Of a stretch of 64,000 bases of DNA, positions 53,847 to 62,985 are shown piece by piece (position 1 is the first letter of the stretch; each line of letters opens with the position of its first letter). The translations under genes were made by a program, and so were the position numbers. The DNA comes from CAYOID01 sp964573115 (GTDB taxonomy: Bacteria; Desulfobacterota; Desulfovibrionia; Desulfovibrionales; Desulfothermaceae), in assembly GCA_964573115.1 (NCBI GenBank), contig CAZNIP010000001.1, positions 44,146-108,145 of the forward strand. The letters are read 5' to 3'. The notes under the pieces are model-generated. The model saw only the letters and a list, made by a program, of their open reading frames with translations, ran no database searches and was not told where the DNA came from.

Positions 53847-55070
53847 ATGATTCGCATCAATGACCATTTTCTCAAGCTCCAGGCCTCGTATCTCTTTGCC
53901 GACATCAAGAACAGGATCGAGGCCTTTCAAAAGGCCCATCCTGACATGGAGGTCATCAAGCTGGGCATCGGTGATGTGACCCACGCCCTGCCTCCGGCCT
54001 GTGTTCAGGCCATGCGCGACGGTGTTGACGAGATGGGCAGAGACGAGACCTTTCACGGCTATGGGCCGGAACAGGGCTATGCGTTTTTACGCCAGGCCAT
54101 TGCTGACAACGATTTCCAGAGCCGCGGGGCGGACATTTCCCCGGACGAGGTCTTTGTCAGCGACGGGGCGAAATGCGACACCGGCAACTTTCAGGAAATT
54201 CTGGCCACGGACATCAAGGTGGCCCTCCCGGACCCGGTCTACCCCGTCTACCTGGACACCAACGTCATGGCCGGAAGGACCGGGGCGTATGAGAACGGGC
54301 GCTATCAGGACATCACCTACCTGGAGTGCACGAAGGGCAACGGCTTCGTGCCCGAGCTGCCGGACCAGGAGGTCGACCTGATCTACCTCTGCTACCCCAA
54401 CAACCCCACCGGGGCGACCATCACCCATCACGAGCTGCAGAAATGGGTCGACTATGCCCGGGAGAACAAGGCCCTGATCCTCTTTGACGCGGCCTATGAG
54501 ACCTTCATCCGGGACGAGGCCATCCCCCATTCCATTTTCGAGCTGGAGGGGGCCAGGGATGTGGCCGTGGAGTTCCGCAGCTTTTCCAAGACAGCCGGAT
54601 TCACCGGGACCAGATGCGCCTACACGGTCGTCCCCAGGGACTGCACCGGCTACACCCGGGAGGGAAAGGCGGTCTCCATCCACGACCTGTGGTTCCGGAG
54701 ACAGTCGACCAAGTTCAACGGCGTCTCCTACCCGGTCCAGTGTGCGGCCAGGGCGGTCTACTCCCCGGAGGGGGCCAGGCAGGTCAGGGACCTGGCCGAC
54801 ACCTACCTGGCCAATGCGGCCCTGATCCTCGAGGTCATGCACAGGCTCGGGTTTGACTGCGTGGGCGGGACCAACTCCCCATACATCTGGATCGACGGCG
54901 GGCGAAGCTCCTGGGAGGTCTTCGACCTCCTGCTCAATCAGGCCGGGGTGGTCTGCACCCCGGGGGCCGGTTTCGGCTCCTGCGGCGAACGGTTCATCAG
55001 GATCAGCGCGTTCAACAGCCGGGCCAATGTGGAAAAGGCCATGGAGCGGATCGAGAAGGCGCTCTCGTGA
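53847..55070 (+). CDS. dapL: LL-diaminopimelate aminotransferase
   Basis: A 407-residue PLP enzyme that makes LL-diaminopimelate directly from tetrahydrodipicolinate, a one-step lysine/peptidoglycan route. N-terminal NDHFLKLQASYLFADI, KLGIGDVTHALP and GYGPEQGY match DapL; the PLP Lys lies in FRSFSKTAGFTGTRCAY. YPNNPTGA is the usual aminotransferase motif. Length is typical. asnS follows after 181 bases. Confidence 0.93.
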   Translation: MIRINDHFLKLQASYLFADIKNRIEAFQKAHPDMEVIKLGIGDVTHALPPACVQAMRDGVDEMGRDETFHGYGPEQGYAFLRQAIADNDFQSRGADISPDEVFVSDGAKCDTGNFQEILATDIKVALPDPVYPVYLDTNVMAGRTGAYENGRYQDITYLECTKGNGFVPELPDQEVDLIYLCYPNNPTGATITHHELQKWVDYARENKALILFDAAYETFIRDEAIPHSIFELEGARDVAVEFRSFSKTAGFTGTRCAYTVVPRDCTGYTREGKAVSIHDLWFRRQSTKFNGVSYPVQCAARAVYSPEGARQVRDLADTYLANAALILEVMHRLGFDCVGGTNSPYIWIDGGRSSWEVFDLLLNQAGVVCTPGAGFGSCGERFIRISAFNSRANVEKAMERIEKALS

Positions 55071-55191
55071 TCCTGGGCGGCGATCAGAAAGACGCTTCAT
55101 TCCTGATAGAGCGGCCGGGCTCCATCTGTGCAGACGAAGGAGTCAGGAGCCAGTATCCGGAATTCAGCATGAAGAGTTCAAAACAGATGTT

Positions 55192-55237
55192 CAATGTCCC
55201 GTCCCCATCTGCCAGAGCTGAAGGGGACGGGACATTG
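55192..55237. repeat. Inverted repeat with 15-base arms before asnS
   Basis: CAATGTCCCGTCCCC (55192-55206) pairs perfectly with 55223-55237 around a 16-base loop. There is no U-tract. It ends 14 bases before the asnS start, overlapping its likely ribosome-binding region; it may be a REP-type element, a dapL terminator or an asnS leader. Confidence 0.6.
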
Positions 55238-55251
55238 GAGGACGGCGGACC

Positions 55252-56637
55252 ATGAAGCGAACCAAAGTCATCGATGCCCTCAATGCCGAGCAGGCCCGGG
55301 AGGTCATCAAGGTCAAGGGCTGGATCAGAACAAAGCGCGATTCAAAAGGCTTCTCCTTTCTGGAGCTCAATGACGGTTCCTGCCTCAAGAACCTCCAGGT
55401 CGTTGTGGATCATGACGCGCCCGGGTTCGAGCAGATCAGGGACCTGGGCACGGGCTCATCCGTGTCTGTGTCCGGACGATTGAAGGAGTCCCCGGGCAAG
55501 GGGCAAAAGTGGGAGGTCCAGGCTGCCGAGGTCGAGCTCCTCGGCCGGGCCGATCTCGAGACGTACCCCCTGCAGAAAAAGCGTCATTCGGACGAATTCC
55601 TGCGGACCATGGCCCAGCTCAGGCCCAGGACCAACAAGTACGGGGCCCTGAACAGGCTGCGGTCCGAGCTGGCCTGGGCCATCCATGCCTTTTTTCACGA
55701 TCGGGGCTTCACCTATGTTCACAGCCCGATCATCACGGCTTCAGACTGTGAAGGGGCCGGGGAGCTCTTTCAGGTCACGTCTCTGGATCTGGACAGCCTG
55801 CCTCCGGCATCGCAGCGCAGGGACCGTGATTTTTTCGGCAAGGACGCCTACCTGACCGTCTCGGGTCAGCTCACGGCCGAGGTCATGGCCTGCGCTCTGG
55901 GTGACGTCTACACCTTTGGGCCCACCTTCCGGGCGGAAAACTCCAACACGCCCAGACATGCGGCCGAATTCTGGATGGTGGAGCCGGAGATGGCCTTTGC
56001 CGACCTGGACGATGCCATCGACCTGGGGGAGGAGCTGCTCAAGTCGGTGGTCGAGCACGTTCGGACCCGCTGCGCCCAGGACCTCGATCTCTTCACCAGG
56101 TTCGTGGACAAGGAGCTGGCCAGCCACCTGGACATGGTCGTGGACAACGACTTTGTCCGCCTGCCCTACACCGAGGCCATCCAGATCCTGGAAAGAGCCC
56201 ACCCCAAGAGAAGCTTCGACTACCCCCCGGGGTACGGAGCAGACCTCCAGACCGAGCACGAACGGTACCTGGCCGAGGTCCACTTCAAGAAACCGGTGGC
56301 CATCTACGATTTCCCCATCGAGATCAAGCCCTTTTACATGCGGGTCAATGAAGGGAAAAAGACGGTGGCTGCCCTGGATGTTCTGCTGCCCAAGGTGGGG
56401 GAGCTCATCGGCGGCTCTCAGAGGGAGGAGAGGCTGGACGTCCTGACCCGCCGGATGGAGGACATGGGGCTGAAAACAGCGGACTACAGCTGGTATCTGG
56501 ATCTGCGGCGGTTCGGCACGGTCCCCCATTCAGGTTTTGGGCTGGGGTTTGAGCGGCTGCTCATGTTCCTGACCGGGGTGCGCAACATCCGGGATGTCCT
56601 GCCCTTTCCCCGAACGCCCAGGCATCTCGAATTCTGA
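55252..56637 (+). CDS. asnS: Asparaginyl-tRNA synthetase
   Basis: A 461-residue class IIb aminoacyl-tRNA synthetase. The N-terminal OB fold (about 15-115) binds the anticodon. Class II motif 2 is FRAENSNTPRHAAEFWMVE (about 225) and motif 3 is GFGLGFERLLMFLTG near the C-terminus. Asn rather than Asp specificity is inferred from the NSNT and overall AsnRS-like spacing. GGAGGACGG serves as ribosome-binding site. A long inverted repeat covers its stop codon. Confidence 0.95.
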   Translation: MKRTKVIDALNAEQAREVIKVKGWIRTKRDSKGFSFLELNDGSCLKNLQVVVDHDAPGFEQIRDLGTGSSVSVSGRLKESPGKGQKWEVQAAEVELLGRADLETYPLQKKRHSDEFLRTMAQLRPRTNKYGALNRLRSELAWAIHAFFHDRGFTYVHSPIITASDCEGAGELFQVTSLDLDSLPPASQRRDRDFFGKDAYLTVSGQLTAEVMACALGDVYTFGPTFRAENSNTPRHAAEFWMVEPEMAFADLDDAIDLGEELLKSVVEHVRTRCAQDLDLFTRFVDKELASHLDMVVDNDFVRLPYTEAIQILERAHPKRSFDYPPGYGADLQTEHERYLAEVHFKKPVAIYDFPIEIKPFYMRVNEGKKTVAALDVLLPKVGELIGGSQREERLDVLTRRMEDMGLKTADYSWYLDLRRFGTVPHSGFGLGFERLLMFLTGVRNIRDVLPFPRTPRHLEF

Positions 56638-56677
56638 AGGGGCGGGCCCGGGGCCTCACCCCTTCAGAATTCGAGAT
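56624..56677. terminator. Long inverted repeat spanning the asnS stop, bidirectional terminator candidate
   Basis: ATCTCGAATTCTGAAGGGG (56624-56642) pairs perfectly with 56659-56677 around a GC-rich 16-base loop. The left arm includes the last four codons and stop of asnS. It lies between convergent genes. No U-tract. Confidence 0.6.
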
Positions 56678-56678
56678 C

Positions 56679-56699
56679 AGCGCAGCCTCTGGCTGCGCT
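56679..56699. repeat. Intergenic palindrome after asnS
   Basis: AGCGCAGCC-TCT-GGCTGCGCT, 9-base arms, directly after the asnS inverted repeat. Confidence 0.6.
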
Positions 56700-56710
56700 C
56701 GGATGAATGT

Positions 56711-57805
56711 TCACAGGTCATGTTCCGAGGGGCTGGAGGGCTGCTTCCCGGCCAGGAGATGAAAGACATCCTGGACGAACAGCCCTGAGACGACGTCAAA
56801 GAGGCTGAACCTGGGCAGGTTGCGCTGTGAAGCCTTTCCGGCAAGCGAGCTCATGACCTGCTGCGAGAGCTCTTCCACCTCGCGATCCAGATCCCGGTCC
56901 GAGTCATCCTCGTCGAGGTCAAAGCGTCTGCACTGAATGGGCCGGAACGCGTAGAGCAGGCATTGCCCATCCTTGAGCAGAGGGCAGGTGGTCGTGGTCC
57001 TCTGGAAGGCCTCGGTCACGGCTGTGCCCTGAGCGGCAGACAGCTCGTCTGAAATGGCCTCGAGCACGGAACCGCCGATTCTGGCCTGCTGAATGCATTC
57101 CTGCCTCGTTGAGCTGGACAGCTCGCTGTTCAGCCCCTTTTGCAGAAAAACAGCCTCCATAAGGCTCATCTCCACCAGACCGAAACAGCACTCGGTGTGG
57201 TCCCGGCCGCACCGCTTCGTGCTCTTGGGGGTCCTGTCATCAAGGGACTGCAGGAGGGTCTTGTGCCTTTCGAACTGCGGCTCCAGCTCGCTGCTCATGC
57301 CTGGAGTCAGGCAGGGTTCGCAAAAGTCGAGCTTGCCCTCTTTCTTGCCGTATTCCCGGAGAAGCCTTTTTTGGGGATGTTCAGTGGGTTGGGAGCGGAT
57401 GCCGCGCATGACGCGTCTGGCCATCTTGTTGCCCAGCCCCTTGCGCAGCAGGTAGGAGTAGGTCACGGTTCCGGTCCGGCCGATGCCGTGCCGGCAGTGG
57501 ACCAGAACCTTCTTGCCCAGATAGATGGCCTCGTCCAGCCAGTCCAGGCCCTTCTCCAGCTCGTCCACATCCGGCGCGGCCTCGTCCATGACCGGCAGAT
57601 AGTAGACCTCGAAGCCGGCTTCCTGTTCGAACAAGACCAGGTCCTGGATCTCCAGGCAGAGGTTCATGATGGCCTTGATGCCCTGTGCTTTGATGGAGTC
57701 AAGCTCCTGGACGGACATGGGGGCATGGCCCACGGCCAGCTGAGGGGTGACCCAGCTCAGGGGGTACCGGTGTTCATTGGTTTTCTTGAACAGGGAGAAG
57801 ATCAT
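56711..57805 (-). CDS. Dual-specificity protein phosphatase fused to a YkgJ-like Cys cluster domain
   Basis: A 364-residue protein. Residues about 15-160 are a dual-specificity/tyrosine phosphatase domain with the P-loop VHCRHGIGRTGT (Cys104, Arg110) and Asp residues in MDEAAPDVDE as candidate general acids. Residues about 200-330 carry CCFGLVEMSL and CPLLKDGQCLLYAFRPIQCRR, the pattern of YkgJ-type metal-binding Cys domains. The start is uncertain: ATG 57805 overlaps the upstream gene by 32 bases; ATG 57844 is an alternative. Last gene of a signalling cluster; substrates are unknown. Confidence 0.78.
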   Translation of the reverse strand: MIFSLFKKTNEHRYPLSWVTPQLAVGHAPMSVQELDSIKAQGIKAIMNLCLEIQDLVLFEQEAGFEVYYLPVMDEAAPDVDELEKGLDWLDEAIYLGKKVLVHCRHGIGRTGTVTYSYLLRKGLGNKMARRVMRGIRSQPTEHPQKRLLREYGKKEGKLDFCEPCLTPGMSSELEPQFERHKTLLQSLDDRTPKSTKRCGRDHTECCFGLVEMSLMEAVFLQKGLNSELSSSTRQECIQQARIGGSVLEAISDELSAAQGTAVTEAFQRTTTTCPLLKDGQCLLYAFRPIQCRRFDLDEDDSDRDLDREVEELSQQVMSSLAGKASQRNLPRFSLFDVVSGLFVQDVFHLLAGKQPSSPSEHDL

Positions 57806-60290
57806 GGATTTGGGAGATGATTGAGGTTGAAAGCTCGACGACATGGGCTTCGTCTTTGAGCCGCATGTCCAGGAGCACGGTCTTGCCGAGAACGATCCCC
57901 AGGACGTGCAGGGCGGCTGCGCTCTCTGCCGGTCCGCGACGGTCAAAAGAGGCCTCCAGGAGATCTGACGCGATGGTCACGGAAAAGAGAAAGTGCTCCA
58001 GGATGAGCTTGATGAGCTCAACGCGGTATGAGCGCTGCTCGTCATCCCCGCCGCCGCCCTTGAAGCTGAAGTGGATGTAGTTCTGCTCGGCCTCGGTTCG
58101 CAGGACCGTGTCCACCACGGCAAAATGGTACCCGAAACGGAGCAGGGCGTGAAGATAGTCAGAGGCCAAAATGGCGTAGCTGCTGAAAAGGGTCGATTTT
58201 TCGACATTGACGAAGGAGGCCGAGCTCTTTGAAAAGGCGTCCCAGTCGTAGTGCAGGATGGCCGGATCCCAGTCCACCACCGGGGATGACAGGCCGGCAA
58301 AGAGGTGTTTCATGGGCTCGCTCAGCAGCTGCTCCTCGGTGACGGTCTTGGACGCTGCGGCTTCAGACGCCAGTCCCTGGGAAACGTCCAGGACATGCAT
58401 GACCAGAGGCAGATGGCTGAGCAGTCTCTTGGCCCCATAGGTGTTCAGGCCGCGTCTGCCCACCAGGGAAAACATCTCCCGGACCCCGGACTCGTGCACG
58501 AAACGGACGATGTCGTGCAGGCTCTGACAGGCCTGGATGGAGAACTCATCCGAGTTGGGGTCCCGCAGGCTGAGGGGAGAGATCGAGGTCAGGGCCTGTT
58601 CGAGCATGGTCCGGACCGGGCTTTGAACATGGGGCTGCTGACCCTGCGTTCCGGGCTGGCCGGGAGGGAAGCGTTGACCGTCAAGGACCAGTCCCTGGTC
58701 CCCGTCCACGCTGATCCATTGATCCGGTAAGAGATTCCGGGCCGAAGGGGCGTTGCAGATGACGGGCACCCCGGCCTCCCTGGCCACTGACGCCAGATGA
58801 CAGGCCGGGCTGCCCTTGAGGGCCACGATGGCCGACGTTCTGGGCAGGGCCAGGGTGAGCTCGGGGGGCAGCTCGTCCGTGACCAGAATGGAACCTGCAG
58901 GCACTGAGGCCGGGGACTGGGCCGGGCCCAACCTGAAAACCCGGCCTGAGGCTCTGCCTGAGCTGACCCACTGGCCTGTGCACAGGACCTCGGCCGGGTC
59001 GTAGTCCGGGAGCTCACTGGTGACGGTGCGGGAGGTGCGAAGTGGTCTGGACTGAACAATGTGGATCCGGTCCGCGTGGTCGACGACCCATTCCACGTCC
59101 TGACCCTGACCAAAGAGACGATCCAGGTCCTGACCAAGGGCGAAGAGATCCTGGACAATGGAGTCGTCGAGCAGGCCGGCCGGGTTCAAGAGCTCCAGCT
59201 CATGGGTCTGGGTGTCGAAAGAGGCCCTGGCCTCGAATCCAGCCCCGGCAGCCAGGTCTTCACCAAATCCGGAAACCATGTACAGCGAAGCTTCAGAAGC
59301 CTTTTCCTGGCCTCTGGTGTAGAGAATGCCGCTGACCTTGCTCTGAATCACGGGCATGACCAGCACGGCCATGGGCGTCATGCGATCGGACATGCCCTGA
59401 CCGATCCTGTAGGTCAGGGCATGGGGGCTGTATTTGCTGGCAATGACCCGTTTGTAGGCCTCCTGCCAGTCCCCAGGCTGGACGTTGAGCAGGCTCTGGT
59501 ACTGTCCGGCAAAGGAGGCCTGGACATCTTCCGCCACAGCACTGCTGCGGACGGCCAGGGCAGCGTCCTCCAGGCCGAGGGTCTTCAGGGTGTTCCGGAC
59601 TTCTTCGTTCAGCTCTCCGGGGATGTCGCCCGTCATGATCTGACGGCGGACCTCCCGGCTGATGTCCTCAATGTCCTCAAACCCATCCGGTCCCAGCCTG
59701 GAGAGCTGTTCCCTGATCATCCCCTCCAGCCGGTTCTGCCTGATGAAGAGGTGAAAGGCCCGGGTGGTGATGGCGAACCCCTGGGGAACGTGAAGGCCGT
59801 GGGTGGAGAGCAGGGTGGACAGGGTGGCCCCTTTGCCGCCGACACGGTCTTCCTGCCGGGGAGCGTCAAGGGTCAGGACGTAAGGCGGCTCGGTGGAGGC
59901 CTCCTCCTCCATCAGGGCCAGGTGCGCGTAAAAGGCGTATTTGCGGTGATAGTTGTGGAGCAGGGCGTAGCGCAGCGGGTTGAAGGCGGCCAGCGAGGCG
60001 ACCAGGTCGCCCACCTCCTGGTCCAGAAGGCGGCAGAGGTGCTTGATGTGCTCGACATCGCAGGGCAGGTTTCGCTGCTGGATCTCCTCCAGTCTGGAGA
60101 TGAGCTCCAGTGCGCTTCGATCGCCCTGTCTCAAGCGCTGAAAGGCCCTGTACTTCTTCTGGATGAGCAGTCCGGGCAGGCAGGTCCTGAAAAACCAGTT
60201 CTCGAGGAGATGATAGGCGTGGGCGCGAAGTTGCTGGCCCCGGGACAGCGGGTGCAGCCCATGCGCCGATTCACGGGGCGACCGGGGCAT
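57774..60290 (-). CDS. PEP-synthase-like protein lacking the pyruvate/PEP barrel domain
   Basis: An 838-residue protein related to PEP synthase and pyruvate phosphate dikinase. Residues about 140-460 are the ATP-binding PPDK_N-type domain (VGGKGATLSTL, LAVRSSAVAEDVQASFAGQY). Residues about 460-540 are the swivelling phosphohistidine domain (KGSPACHLASVAREAGVP, His498). The C-terminal 290 residues do not resemble the PEP/pyruvate TIM barrel and I do not recognise them. So it may phosphorylate another acceptor, as rifampin phosphotransferases do, or act in signalling. It starts one base inside the response-regulator stop (TGATG). Confidence 0.75.
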   Translation of the reverse strand: MPRSPRESAHGLHPLSRGQQLRAHAYHLLENWFFRTCLPGLLIQKKYRAFQRLRQGDRSALELISRLEEIQQRNLPCDVEHIKHLCRLLDQEVGDLVASLAAFNPLRYALLHNYHRKYAFYAHLALMEEEASTEPPYVLTLDAPRQEDRVGGKGATLSTLLSTHGLHVPQGFAITTRAFHLFIRQNRLEGMIREQLSRLGPDGFEDIEDISREVRRQIMTGDIPGELNEEVRNTLKTLGLEDAALAVRSSAVAEDVQASFAGQYQSLLNVQPGDWQEAYKRVIASKYSPHALTYRIGQGMSDRMTPMAVLVMPVIQSKVSGILYTRGQEKASEASLYMVSGFGEDLAAGAGFEARASFDTQTHELELLNPAGLLDDSIVQDLFALGQDLDRLFGQGQDVEWVVDHADRIHIVQSRPLRTSRTVTSELPDYDPAEVLCTGQWVSSGRASGRVFRLGPAQSPASVPAGSILVTDELPPELTLALPRTSAIVALKGSPACHLASVAREAGVPVICNAPSARNLLPDQWISVDGDQGLVLDGQRFPPGQPGTQGQQPHVQSPVRTMLEQALTSISPLSLRDPNSDEFSIQACQSLHDIVRFVHESGVREMFSLVGRRGLNTYGAKRLLSHLPLVMHVLDVSQGLASEAAASKTVTEEQLLSEPMKHLFAGLSSPVVDWDPAILHYDWDAFSKSSASFVNVEKSTLFSSYAILASDYLHALLRFGYHFAVVDTVLRTEAEQNYIHFSFKGGGGDDEQRSYRVELIKLILEHFLFSVTIASDLLEASFDRRGPAESAAALHVLGIVLGKTVLLDMRLKDEAHVVELSTSIISQIHDLLPVQENQ

Positions 60291-60661
60291 CAGCTCGATT
60301 CCCGGTCCTTGAGGATGACCGCGATCTTGGATTCCAGCTCGCCCTTGTCGATGGGTTTGACCAGGTACTCCCTGGCCCCAAGGCTCAGGGCCTCCCGAGC
60401 TGTTTCCAGGGTCGGGTACCCGGTGAGCATGAGGACATCTGTCTGGGGGGCGATGGACTTCATCTCCTTGAGCACCTCGACGCCACTGATCTTTTTCAGC
60501 TTGATGTCCAGGATGGCGATGTCCACGCCCTGATCCCGGACATGATCCAGGGCTTCCTGCTCTTCAGTGAACACGGTCACGGTATGGCCTTTGCGCTCCA
60601 GGATCCGCTTGATCATCACCCCGGCGTCCATGACATCGTCCAGGACCAGTATTGAGCTCAT
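60290..60661 (-). CDS. Single-domain response regulator
   Basis: A 123-residue CheY-like receiver with no output domain. The acidic pair Asp8-Asp9, phospho-acceptor Asp52 (AILDIKL), Thr80 and Lys102 (VKPID) are all present. It is translationally coupled to the PEP-synthase-like gene. Upstream sequence is lost in an assembly gap 33 bases away, but the sensor kinase lies on the other side, so the two probably form a pair. Confidence 0.9.
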   Translation of the reverse strand: MSSILVLDDVMDAGVMIKRILERKGHTVTVFTEEQEALDHVRDQGVDIAILDIKLKKISGVEVLKEMKSIAPQTDVLMLTGYPTLETAREALSLGAREYLVKPIDKGELESKIAVILKDRESS

Positions 60662-60693
60662 GCATCATCTCCTTGTGGTTGCTGAGGTGGTGA

Positions 60694-60793
60694 NNNNNNN
60701 NNNNNNNNNNNNNNNNNNNNNNNNNNNNNNNNNNNNNNNNNNNNNNNNNNNNNNNNNNNNNNNNNNNNNNNNNNNNNNNNNNNNNNNNNNNNN
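60694..60793. other. Assembly gap of 100 N
   Basis: Exactly 100 N between the response-regulator and kinase genes; true length unknown. The right flank, CTCAACCTCCCTCAACACC, is a reverse-strand match to the GGTTGAGGG-type tail of the intergenic repeat. Confidence 0.98.
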
Positions 60794-60888
60794 TTAAAAC
60801 TTCTCAACCTCCCTCAACACCTGCATTGAACCTTGTTGAAGGTATGACTTGACTTTGATCCTGTTCATGCTCACAAGCGTCAGCCCCC

Positions 60889-62985
60889 TCAGCTCTCCGC
60901 ACTTCCCACCGCCAGTTCCTCGCACTCCTCCTCCGGCAGGGTCATGTTCCAGAGCGGCAGCTCGACCATGAAGACCGTTCCCGGACCGGATCTGGTCGAT
61001 GATGCCGGCATGTGCTGCAGGTAGTCCTTGGGGGCCGGGCTGAGGACGTTGATCCTGCCGCCGTGGTCCTTGATGATCCCGAAGGTCACCGACAGCCCCA
61101 GCCCGGTCCCTTTGCCCACCGGCTTGGTGGAGAAAAAGGGGTCGAAGATCTTGTTCAGGAGCTCCTGCTTGATCCCGGACCCGGTGTCGGTGATGGTGAT
61201 GGCCACCCGCCTGCGGTGAGCGCAGAGCTTGGTGGTGATCCTGATGAACCCGTCCTTTTCCACGGCGTCAAAGGCGTTGTTCAAGAGGTTCATCCAGATC
61301 TGCTTCAAGCGGTCCTTGTCCCCTTCGATGTCCGGGATGTTGGGGTCGAAATCGGTCAGGATCTGGACCCTGCTCAGCCCGAAGGTGTGTTCCACCAGGG
61401 AGATGACCTCCTGGATCGACTCGTTGACGTTCACCTCGGACCTTGTGGTCTGGGTTTGCCTGGAAAAGCCCAGGAGATCGGAGACGATGTTGCTGCAGAT
61501 CTTGGTCTGCTTTTCGATGATGTGCAGATCATCGGCCATCTGGCTGTCCTGGTCCACATCTTCGAGGAGCATCTGGGCATACCCCAGGATGATCCCCAGC
61601 GGGGTGTTGATCTCGTGGGCCACCCCGCCGGCCAGGCGTCCGAGGTCTTCCATCTTCTGGGACTGGACCAGCCGTTCCTGGTACTGCTTGATCACGGTGA
61701 TGTCCCGGGCCGTGAGGAGCAGCCCCGAGATCCTGCCTTCGTCATAGACCGGGACCTTGAGGATGTGAAACCAGATGGCCGTCTCGCCCTGGCGGACACT
61801 GATCTCCTTGGACATGGGCTTGCCGGAGCGCAGGATCTGCATGTCCTCGTGATAGTTCTGGTCGGCCTGGGCCTCGCTGAAGATGTCGAAGTCGGTCTTG
61901 CCCACGATGTCGGACTCGCTCACCTTGAAATAGGAGCAGAAGGCCTTGTTGGCCGAGCGGTAGACGAGATGTTCGTCCTGGAGGGCGACCATGTCCGGGG
62001 TGACCTCCAGGATGGTCCCCAAAAGCTCTTTCTGCCTGGAGAGCTCCTTTTCCGCATTTTCGATCTCGCAGATCCGCTCATCAAGGGTCATGGCCATGTA
62101 GTCGAAGGCTTCGGCCAGCTCCTGGATCTCATCCCCCGAGTTCTGGAGGTAGACCGGGCAGTCCCGGCAGGAGTGGGAATCCTTGGGCCCCTTTTCGGGG
62201 TGGTAGATGGGGCACAGGGTGCCGGTCAGGTACCAGCAGCGCCGGCGGGTATCGCCGTAGGCCGGGCAGGACGTGGCGTTGCAGCCGGTGATCTCCCAGC
62301 AGTTCCGTTTCAGGACCGGACCGGTCTGGACCGCCAGGTTGCCCCTGACCATTTCCGTTGCTGATTCGGTCAGGGACTTGATCCTCGTCGTGAAACGGTT
62401 CGAGAACCAGGAGGCGGTGGCCAGGGCCAGAACCGTGATGGACCCTGTCAGGCCGAAAATGAACAGGGTCAGCCTGGAGGTGACCTGTTCCAGACGGTCC
62501 CGGTACAGGCCGATCCTGACTGTGCCCAGCCTGTCATTGCTGACCATGACCGGCTGGGAAAAATCAAAGATGTTCTTTTTCCCCGTGGAGAGGAGAATGG
62601 GCTCCGAGGGACGCTCAGCGTCCCTGGAGGCCGGAAGGTCCAGGAGATCGACCGGAAACCCGCGTTCAAAGGAGTGGACCAGGACCTGGTCCTGATCGTC
62701 GATGACAAAGGCGTAGGCGATTTCCCTGTTGTTGTCCTTGATCTCGTCCACCAGGGCTTTGAGGCTCAGAAACTTTCTGGCCAGCAAAGGCTCCTCGGCC
62801 CGGTAGGCCAGATTCGAGGCCACCAGGTTGCCCCGAACCTTGTTCTCCCGCAGCAGTTCCGTGGACGCGATCCGGGTGGAGACCAGGCCGACGACCACGC
62901 CCATGCTGAGGATCAGGGCTGACAGACCCAGATTGAGCTTGGTCTTAAAATTGGCCCTGTGCAAGGGAAACAGTTTGGTCTTCAC
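60889..62985 (-). CDS. Membrane sensor histidine kinase with Cys-rich insert in the HAMP region
   Basis: A 698-residue kinase. Membrane helices lie at about 18-38 and 172-193 with a periplasmic sensor domain between. A HAMP region (about 195-305) is interrupted at 229-276 by seven Cys in a CWEITGC...CPAYG...CW...C...CRDC arrangement, resembling the two-CW type. A PAS domain (about 320-435), phospho-acceptor His457 in LAGGVAHEINTPLG and an HATPase domain with NLLNNAFDAV and GTGLGLSV follow. The GTG start overlaps the PhnD-like gene by 41 bases. The Cys insert may bind a metal or cluster or act as a redox sensor (inference). Confidence 0.88.
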   Translation of the reverse strand: MKTKLFPLHRANFKTKLNLGLSALILSMGVVVGLVSTRIASTELLRENKVRGNLVASNLAYRAEEPLLARKFLSLKALVDEIKDNNREIAYAFVIDDQDQVLVHSFERGFPVDLLDLPASRDAERPSEPILLSTGKKNIFDFSQPVMVSNDRLGTVRIGLYRDRLEQVTSRLTLFIFGLTGSITVLALATASWFSNRFTTRIKSLTESATEMVRGNLAVQTGPVLKRNCWEITGCNATSCPAYGDTRRRCWYLTGTLCPIYHPEKGPKDSHSCRDCPVYLQNSGDEIQELAEAFDYMAMTLDERICEIENAEKELSRQKELLGTILEVTPDMVALQDEHLVYRSANKAFCSYFKVSESDIVGKTDFDIFSEAQADQNYHEDMQILRSGKPMSKEISVRQGETAIWFHILKVPVYDEGRISGLLLTARDITVIKQYQERLVQSQKMEDLGRLAGGVAHEINTPLGIILGYAQMLLEDVDQDSQMADDLHIIEKQTKICSNIVSDLLGFSRQTQTTRSEVNVNESIQEVISLVEHTFGLSRVQILTDFDPNIPDIEGDKDRLKQIWMNLLNNAFDAVEKDGFIRITTKLCAHRRRVAITITDTGSGIKQELLNKIFDPFFSTKPVGKGTGLGLSVTFGIIKDHGGRINVLSPAPKDYLQHMPASSTRSGPGTVFMVELPLWNMTLPEEECEELAVGSAES

